Part shown: positions 34,598 to 39,364 of the stretch, piece by piece | Position numbering within the stretch: the first letter of the stretch is position 1 | How the letters are laid out: each line of letters begins with the position of its first letter | DNA from: Bacteroidaceae bacterium | GTDB taxonomy: Bacteria > Bacteroidota > Bacteroidia > Bacteroidales > Bacteroidaceae | DNA: 39,364 bases | Assembly (NCBI GenBank): GCA_017503645.1 | Contig: JAFVSR010000002.1 | Coordinates: forward strand, 1 to 39,364 | Direction of reading: 5' to 3' | Made by a program: the position numbers and the translations under genes | The notes under the pieces: generated by a model | What the model was told of the DNA's origin: nothing | Databases searched by the model: none | The model's input: the letters and a program-made list of their open reading frames with translations, nothing else

Positions 34598-35143
34598 TCA
34601 AAAGTTCATTGAAAAATAGAATGCAGGGGCACCATCGGGGGTAAAGGCAGGGGCCACAACCAAATTATGCTCCCGTGCAAAAGGGCGGGTATAGATATAT
34701 GCACTGCCCACGCCTATTGCCGCGCCTGCGAGAACATCCCAAAAGTCGTGCCGTTTGGCATAGACTCGCCCCCACGCAACGTAGGCACCCACTGCGTAGG
34801 CCGGTGCGCCCCACTCCCAGCCATAGCGGCGTTGCAAATAGGCTGCACCCGCAAAGGCTGCTGCCGTGTGGTTGGAGGGGAAGGATTTATTGTCGCTGCC
34901 ATCGGGGCGTTTCTTATGAACGGTATATTTTAATAGGTACGATGCAGCCACCGCCGTGGCACCGCTACCTGCAAGCTGCCAAAAGCCCTTGGTGTCGTTT
35001 TTGAGCAGCGACACGCCCGCACCCACAGCACCCGGGAGAAACATCAACACATCGGTGGAGGTTTCCACGGCACTGCGACTCTGCGCGTGGGCAGGTGCGA
35101 GCAATGCAAAGACAAGCACTATAGACAATACAATTCTATTCAT
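34598..35143 (-). CDS. PAP2-family phosphatase, exported
   Basis: This protein of about 181 residues (185 if the ATG at 35155 is used) has an N-terminal signal or anchor (about 5-25, A-P-A-H-A-Q). The three PAP2 motifs are K-x6-R-P (K76 to R83-P84), P-S-N-H (93-96) and G-R-x5-H-x3-D (R130, H136, D140), numbered from the longer start. Members of the family dephosphorylate lipids such as undecaprenyl pyrophosphate or phosphatidic acid at the cell envelope. It is last in a three-gene operon, 4 bases after the NUDIX gene with the start used here. The substrate is not known. Confidence 0.85.
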   Translation of the reverse strand: MNRIVLSIVLVFALLAPAHAQSRSAVETSTDVLMFLPGAVGAGVSLLKNDTKGFWQLAGSGATAVAASYLLKYTVHKKRPDGSDNKSFPSNHTAAAFAGAAYLQRRYGWEWGAPAYAVGAYVAWGRVYAKRHDFWDVLAGAAIGVGSAYIYTRPFAREHNLVVAPAFTPDGAPAFYFSMNF

Positions 35144-35147
35144 ATCT

Positions 35148-35774
35148 CTATTCAAACACCGGGCCCTCGGCAGGGTTGTTATATACTCTCAAACATAGTT
35201 CCAGTTCCTCGCGCGTGCATTTTTCTTCGGCAAGCGGGGGCAAAGCATCTATGGAGAAATAGCCGCTGGCCGTAGTTTCGTTGTTAGGTTCAAATGCACC
35301 GCCTTTAACCTCGCACAAGAAGAACACCTTGCACACGTTATAGGGGAACGGTGGCTTGTGATGGCGATTGCGCTCGAGCAGTGCCAGCACGCGCACGGGC
35401 TCCACCACAAGGCCCGACTCCTCGCGCACCTCCTTCACCACATTTGTGGCAGCGGTTTGGTTTGCATCAACCCAACCACCGGGCAGGCTCCACGCACCGT
35501 TCGATTCTTGCACAAGCAAGAACTTGCCGTTCTCTATTATCACTCCGCGCGAATCCATTTTGGGAGTTTGGAAACCCACCTCGTTGCAAAACAATGCTTT
35601 TACTTTTTCGAGCGACAGACCACTTTTTGCACTCATAATCTCGGCCGAAATTTCACGCACACGTTCAAAGCGCTCGCGGTCGAACTTATCCTTGCAGTAT
35701 GCAAGTGCCGATTGCGCTATGAATTGCAGTTCTTTGGCCCACGAGAGCCACAGTTCCTCACTTTTATCAACCAT
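35148..35774 (-). CDS. NUDIX hydrolase with N-terminal helical domain
   Basis: The 208-residue protein has an N-terminal helical domain (about 1-65) of the type found in some NUDIX pyrophosphatases and a NUDIX domain (about 70-200). The NUDIX box at 100-122 reads G-W-V-D-A-N-Q ... K-E-V-R-E-E-S-G-L. Compared with the consensus G-x5-E-x7-R-E-U-x-E-E-x-G-U, the first Glu is Gln106 and the Arg is Lys114; the metal-binding E-x-x-E-E core is kept. The substrate cannot be assigned. It is the middle gene of the AKR-NUDIX-PAP2 operon, 12 bases after the AKR gene. Confidence 0.86.
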   Translation of the reverse strand: MVDKSEELWLSWAKELQFIAQSALAYCKDKFDRERFERVREISAEIMSAKSGLSLEKVKALFCNEVGFQTPKMDSRGVIIENGKFLLVQESNGAWSLPGGWVDANQTAATNVVKEVREESGLVVEPVRVLALLERNRHHKPPFPYNVCKVFFLCEVKGGAFEPNNETTASGYFSIDALPPLAEEKCTREELELCLRVYNNPAEGPVFE

Positions 35775-35786
35775 ATAGAATAATAT

Positions 35787-36791
35787 TTAGAACACTTTAT
35801 TTCCATACAAAGGCAAATCGGCAAGCCCATCGGGGAATACATTCAGGCTATAAATACTTTGCGACAGTTGCTCCACGCTGCGTGCCCCCACGAGAACAGA
35901 TGTTACGCCTTTTTGGGAAAGTACCCAAGCAAGCGACATTGCCGCGAGCGGCTCGCCACGTTTTTCGGCTATTGCACTCAATTCTTTGAGATAGGCGAGC
36001 AACTCGGGGGTTAATTTATCGGGCGTGAGCGAACCATTTTTTGCCATTCTTGACTCCTGCGGTATTCCATTGAGGTAACGAGGGGTGAGCAGCCCCTGCG
36101 CCAATGCCGAAAAGGAGATGAAACCAATGCCGTTCTCGGCACAATAGTCGCAAATACCCTCCTCGGCCACAGCCCTGTCGAGCAGATTCAAACGCCCCTG
36201 ATATATCAACGGCGGAACATCGCGTGAGCGCAAATAGTCGTTAGCATATTTAAGTGCGTGAAGCGGCCAACGCGAAATACCTATGTAGAGGGCTTTACCG
36301 GCACGCACAATATCTACAAGCGCTTGCAAAGTTTCGTCAAGCGGTGTTACGGGATCGTAGCGATGAGTGTAGAACAAATCTACATAATCGAGCCCCATTC
36401 GTTGCAGACTTTGGTCAATACCGGCCATAATGTGTTTACGAGAGCCCCAACTGCCATAAGGCCCCTGCCACATATCGTACCCCGCCTTTGTGGCTATGAA
36501 CAATTCGTCGCGATACGACGAAAAATCCTGTTTTAAGATTTGGCCCAACACCCTTTCGGCACAGCCCGGGGGAGGGCCGTAATTATCGGCAAGGTCGAAA
36601 TGGGTGATTCCGTTATCGAAAGCGTATCTTAATATTTTACGGCAATCATCAATAGGAGTGTCAGCCCCAAAATTTTGCCATAATCCAAGACTTATTGCGG
36701 GTAAAAGCACACCACTGTTACCACAACGCCTGTACAGAGCACTGTTCTGCGAATATCTATCTTCAGAGGCCGAATATTCGTGCATAGGCAA
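35787..36791 (-). CDS. Aldo/keto reductase (YghZ-like)
   Basis: This 334-residue NADPH-dependent reductase has the AKR catalytic tetrad Asp66, Tyr71, Lys102 and His143. The text around them (F-D-L-A-D-N-Y-G-P-P-P-G, T-K-A-G-Y-D-M-W-x-G-P-Y-G-S-W-G-S-R-K) closely follows the YghZ/L-glyceraldehyde-3-phosphate reductase group. The C-terminal cofactor site V-L-V-G-A-R-S-V-E-Q-L is near 304-314. The likely role is detoxifying aldehydes such as methylglyoxal. It is first in the operon. The start could be 36791 or 36785, three residues apart at most. Confidence 0.9.
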   Translation of the reverse strand: MPMHEYSASEDRYSQNSALYRRCGNSGVLLPAISLGLWQNFGADTPIDDCRKILRYAFDNGITHFDLADNYGPPPGCAERVLGQILKQDFSSYRDELFIATKAGYDMWQGPYGSWGSRKHIMAGIDQSLQRMGLDYVDLFYTHRYDPVTPLDETLQALVDIVRAGKALYIGISRWPLHALKYANDYLRSRDVPPLIYQGRLNLLDRAVAEEGICDYCAENGIGFISFSALAQGLLTPRYLNGIPQESRMAKNGSLTPDKLTPELLAYLKELSAIAEKRGEPLAAMSLAWVLSQKGVTSVLVGARSVEQLSQSIYSLNVFPDGLADLPLYGNKVF

Positions 36792-36816
36792 ACTATTTAA
36801 GAAGAGTTCTTACGGA

Positions 36817-36840
36817 CAAATTTATATCTCACCAAAGATA
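36817..36840 (-). promoter_or_regulatory. Two candidate -7 boxes for the AKR operon
   Basis: On the minus strand TATCTTTG (36840-36833) and TAAATTTG (36824-36817) both fit TAnnTTTG. Neither has a clear -33 partner. Confidence 0.4.
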
Positions 36841-36908
36841 GAGAGTTTATTTTATTTATCCCTTAATTTGCGGGATTTTAGATATAAATTAGTGTTAAAA
36901 AAGTTTTA

Positions 36909-36943
36909 TTTGGTAAAATATCGGGCAGCAATGATTATGTTTG
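36909..36943 (+). promoter_or_regulatory. Promoter for the transglutaminase-like gene
   Basis: TTTG (36909-36912) and TATGTTTG (36936-36943, exact TAnnTTTG) are 23 bases apart and lie about 50 bases ahead of the ATG. Confidence 0.5.
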
Positions 36944-36991
36944 TAAATAATATTTTTCACAATAGAGAATAATTTCAAAACTACAATTTAT

Positions 36992-38194
36992 ATGAAACAT
37001 TTTTACCAATTATTTGCATTGCTATTTACAGCAACACTTTTTTTGAATTGCAACGACGACAGCAATATGGGCATAGGCTCCATAGACGAGCCCGTTGCAA
37101 CCAAATCTTTTGCCGAGGATGATGGCTCAACCGACCTGTCAAAAAGAACCAACGGATACAAAGTTTTTAAGTTGCTGCAAGCAGCCGGCCCCGAAATTGG
37201 GCTTTCACTTACCGATGTAAACATAACCAATGAGCAATATGCCGAAATTAAAGCATTTACAGACGAGCTTGTGGCCGGTTGCACCACACACGAGGAGATA
37301 CACAACGACGTGCACGGTTGGTTGGTGAAAAATATAAGATACGACTATGGGTACGACCAAGACCCCTACCCCGTATTCAAGAACAGAGTAGGCATATGCC
37401 AAGGATATGCCAATCTTATGAAAGTAATGTTACACACACAAGGCGTTCCCTGCGTGTTGACCAATGGCTATATCCCCGCAGGTGGCCACGCTTGGTGCAA
37501 TGTATATTTCAACGACCGTTGGTATGCAAGCGACCCCACAAATAACCACTACTTCAGGAGCTCGGCATATTCGAGCAACAGCCAATACGAGCCGACATCA
37601 ATTAGCGTGCCACTATTTGAAGATGAGTATTGCACATACACATACTACGAAGCACAACTAAATGTAAACAGCATTAAAGAGGGTGCAGAGTCGGTAACCA
37701 TACCCTTCAGTGCCGGAGGTTTCATAGTATCGAACCTAAACCCCGTGAAGGTTGCCGCAAGCGTAAAGGAGATTTATGTTGGCACAAACATTGCCTCCTT
37801 TGGCGAAGGAATGGTGGGATTAACAAAGTATTCAGTAATAGAGAGCATTTACATTGACCCCGAGAGCACACATTTCGAATCATTCTCAACGGGTGTATAT
37901 GACAAGGCAGGGAATCTAAAATTTATTGCGCCCTATGCAAAACATCTGGAACTGAAGCCTATAGCACTGTTCGACAAAGAGTGTGTAATCAAAGACCTCC
38001 CCAATTTGGAGACCATCACATTTGTTCCCGGCACAGCCAAAATAGACGCTTGGGCCGTGGAGCGCTGCCCCAAACTGCACACCGTATATATGCCACAGGA
38101 AACTATGGTCAACAGTTCGGCGTTTACCGGGGTTTCCGGCGCTTTTCGCATTGTTCGTGGTAATTACACCAACATACCACAGATAAAATTTTGA
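36992..38194 (+). CDS. Transglutaminase-like lipoprotein with leucine-rich-repeat-like tail
   Basis: This 400-residue protein starts with a lipoprotein signal (F-L-N-C, Cys20). A transglutaminase-like cysteine-peptidase fold (about 85-190) carries the triad Cys136 (G-I-C-Q-G-Y-A), His166 (G-H-A-W-C-N-V) and Asp181 (A-S-D-P-T-N). The C-terminal part (about 230-400) has short repeats of the BspA/LRR_5 kind (V-K-E-I-Y-V-G-T-N-I-A-S-F, L-E-T-I-T-F-V-P-G-T-A-K-I, L-H-T-V-Y-M-P). Such proteins are surface-facing and may act as proteases or adhesins; the activity is not known. It is a single gene with its own promoter and terminator. Confidence 0.84.
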   Translation: MKHFYQLFALLFTATLFLNCNDDSNMGIGSIDEPVATKSFAEDDGSTDLSKRTNGYKVFKLLQAAGPEIGLSLTDVNITNEQYAEIKAFTDELVAGCTTHEEIHNDVHGWLVKNIRYDYGYDQDPYPVFKNRVGICQGYANLMKVMLHTQGVPCVLTNGYIPAGGHAWCNVYFNDRWYASDPTNNHYFRSSAYSSNSQYEPTSISVPLFEDEYCTYTYYEAQLNVNSIKEGAESVTIPFSAGGFIVSNLNPVKVAASVKEIYVGTNIASFGEGMVGLTKYSVIESIYIDPESTHFESFSTGVYDKAGNLKFIAPYAKHLELKPIALFDKECVIKDLPNLETITFVPGTAKIDAWAVERCPKLHTVYMPQETMVNSSAFTGVSGAFRIVRGNYTNIPQIKF

Positions 38195-38222
38195 GGTTTC
38201 CTGCAATAAAGAAATAACTACC

Positions 38223-38248
38223 ACCGCCGACGGCAACCCGTCGGCGGT
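38223..38248. terminator. Hairpin terminator after the transglutaminase-like gene
   Basis: 11-bp stem ACCGCCGACGG / CCGTCGGCGGT with a CAAC loop followed by ATTTTAT. Confidence 0.88.
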
Positions 38249-38340
38249 ATTTTATGTGGCAAAGAGGAATAATCAATAAAAAACGTATTTGTTGGAAGTT
38301 GTTTATATTTATCTCGCCAGGTTTTTTATAGAGCAAGAAT

Positions 38341-38409
38341 AGGATGTCTGTTTTTTGTAGGGCGCATAGCGGGCTATGCAACTGCAGAAGAAGAAAGGAA
38401 CAGACATTT
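38341..38409. other. Intergenic structured element of unknown role
   Basis: An outer pair of 9-base arms, ATGTCTGTT (38344-38352) and AACAGACAT (38399-38407), encloses a hairpin GCATAGC / GCTATGC (38364-38379). No gene was seen between 38249 and 38508. Confidence 0.5.
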
Positions 38410-38508
38410 TTGAACATAAAAAAAGCAAAACAAGCGTTATGACCTCTATAAGAGAACATTTTTATAAATTTAAGCCGCTTCTTGATACCACGATATTTTT
38501 TTTATCTT

Positions 38509-38516
38509 TATCTTCG
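38509..38516 (+). promoter_or_regulatory. -7 promoter box (TTCG variant) for the TRIC-family gene
   Basis: TATCTTCG, 22 bases ahead of the ATG, identical to the boxes before the GH20 and acetylesterase genes. Confidence 0.45.
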
Positions 38517-38538
38517 CTGCGCAAAAAAAGGAAAAGAT

Positions 38539-39204
38539 ATGGTTTTTTCATTTATCACTGCAATAATAGACTATTTTTCGGCACTTAAAATGCCCACTAT
38601 TTTTGAGTTTGTGGGAACATTTGCATTTGCCATAAGCGGTATACGCCTCGCATCGGCAAAACATTTCGATTGGTTTGGCGCCTATGTTGTGGGTGTGGCC
38701 ACGGCCATAGGCGGCGGTACATTCCGCGATATGATGCTGGGCGTTACCCCGTTTTGGATGACCGACCCCATTTACCTTTGCTGGTCGGGCTTGGCATTGC
38801 TGTGGGTAATACTCTTTGGAAAATGGCTCATACATATGCACAACACCATATTTATATTTGACGCCGTGGGGCTTGCCCTGTTCACGGTGGTGGGTATTCA
38901 AAAGAGTATAGATTGCGGTTTCCCGCTATGGGTAGGTATTGTAATGGGAACTATGACGGGCGCAGCCGGCGGCGTTATTCGCGATGTATTCATAAACGAG
39001 ATACCGCTTATTTTCCGCAAGGAGATTTATGCTATGGCCTGTGTAATAGGCGGTATTGCATTCGGTATATGTATGTGGGCCGGTGCCGACGTGCTTGTCA
39101 CCCACACCATTTGCGGTATTGCGGTATTCCTTACACGCTTGCTTGCGGTCAAATATCATATATGCCTGCCTACACTTAAAGGGAGTCACGTGAAAGATGA
39201 GTAA
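38539..39204 (+). CDS. TRIC-family (UPF0126/YadS-like) inner-membrane channel
   Basis: This 221-residue protein has about seven hydrophobic segments and an internal duplication: each half has a glycine-rich motif followed by R-D (A-I-G-G-G-T-F-R-D-M at about 55-64 and G-A-A-G-G-V-I-R-D-V). These are the signatures of bacterial trimeric intracellular cation channels. The start at 38539 gives M-V-F-S-F-I-T and follows the promoter; an in-frame ATG at 38482 lies upstream of that box. It is ended by the hairpin at 39224. The transported ion is not known from the sequence. Confidence 0.9.
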   Translation: MVFSFITAIIDYFSALKMPTIFEFVGTFAFAISGIRLASAKHFDWFGAYVVGVATAIGGGTFRDMMLGVTPFWMTDPIYLCWSGLALLWVILFGKWLIHMHNTIFIFDAVGLALFTVVGIQKSIDCGFPLWVGIVMGTMTGAAGGVIRDVFINEIPLIFRKEIYAMACVIGGIAFGICMWAGADVLVTHTICGIAVFLTRLLAVKYHICLPTLKGSHVKDE

Positions 39205-39223
39205 AAGCATTGTAAACAGATAG

Positions 39224-39256
39224 GTGGGTGACCCAAAAGTGAAATGGGTCACCCAC
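39224..39256. terminator. Hairpin terminator after the TRIC-family gene
   Basis: 12-bp stem GTGGGTGACCCA / TGGGTCACCCAC with a 9-base loop, 19 bases past the stop. Confidence 0.85.
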
Positions 39257-39258
39257 GT

Positions 39259-39364
39259 TTGTAGGGAGGTTGGATAAAAAGAGCTATTTTTAGGCTTGCG
39301 AAGCCCGAAAAAACGCAGTTTACTAAGCGTAAATGAGTATTTTTCGGGCAAGCGTAACAACAAA
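39259..39364. repeat. Dispersed structured repeat, copy 2, reaching the window edge
   Basis: Matches 30751-30854 along its length. Pairing is stronger than in copy 1: GCTTG (39294-39298) with CAAGC (39349-39353), and CCCGAAAAA (39304-39312) with TTTTTCGGG (39340-39348), around an inner ACGC / GCGT. The element may extend beyond the window. Confidence 0.75.

Noticed and set aside
38344-38407. tRNA-like fold
   Set aside because: It lacks the T-loop sequence, anticodon arm proportions and acceptor end of a tRNA.

Overview
The window looks like the chromosome of a gut-type member of the Bacteroidales. The signs are: promoter -7 boxes of the Bacteroidetes form TAnnTTTG (and a TAnnTTCG variant) with no clear Shine-Dalgarno sequences; very large secreted multidomain glycosidases ending in a type IX-like sorting tail (G-x-Y-D-x-x-G-R ... 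G-x-Y-I-x-x-G-K-K); lipoproteins with Bacteroidales-style signals; an anaerobic sulfatase-maturating enzyme; and a NagB-like/PIG-L fusion of a kind seen in this phylum. I cannot resolve genus or family.

Layout. 1-1080: left-edge direct repeats, a HigB/HigA-type toxin-antitoxin pair and a hairpin. 1081-7329: a 2022-residue secreted protein joining a GH123 (beta-N-acetylgalactosaminidase) module to a GH33 sialidase module, followed by a 53-residue small protein. 7330-8038: a non-coding stretch with an HNH-like gene fragment. 8039-20019: a second operon with two paralogous SGNH-esterase plus sialidase giants (1554 and 2368 residues) and a 51-residue small protein related to the first. 20271-25063: an operon of sulfatase, sulfatase-maturating enzyme and a NagB-like/PIG-L fusion. 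25245-30687: a ROK sugar kinase, a GH20 beta-hexosaminidase, a small lipoprotein and a two-domain sialate O-acetylesterase. From 30897 onward the genes are mostly housekeeping: kbl and tdh (threonine to glycine), nadA, an operon of aldo/keto reductase, NUDIX and PAP2 proteins, a transglutaminase-like lipoprotein and a TRIC-family channel.

Working together, the first 30 kb reads as a host-glycan (mucin or glycolipid) stripping locus: O-acetyl esters off sialic acid, sialic acid off the chain, beta-GalNAc and beta-HexNAc off, sulfate off, then amino-sugar phosphorylation and processing. There is no SusC/SusD pair, sialic acid transporter or sialate aldolase in the window, so it is not a standard polysaccharide utilization locus.

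The most unusual items are the GH123-GH33 fusion, the two related small proteins encoded at the ends of the sialidase operons, the retained but catalytically altered second SGNH domain in both paralogs, a Tyr-to-Leu change at the expected sialidase nucleophile of the 2368-residue protein, and two perfect 54-bp palindromes between convergent genes. All function calls are from sequence reading alone; no database search was run.
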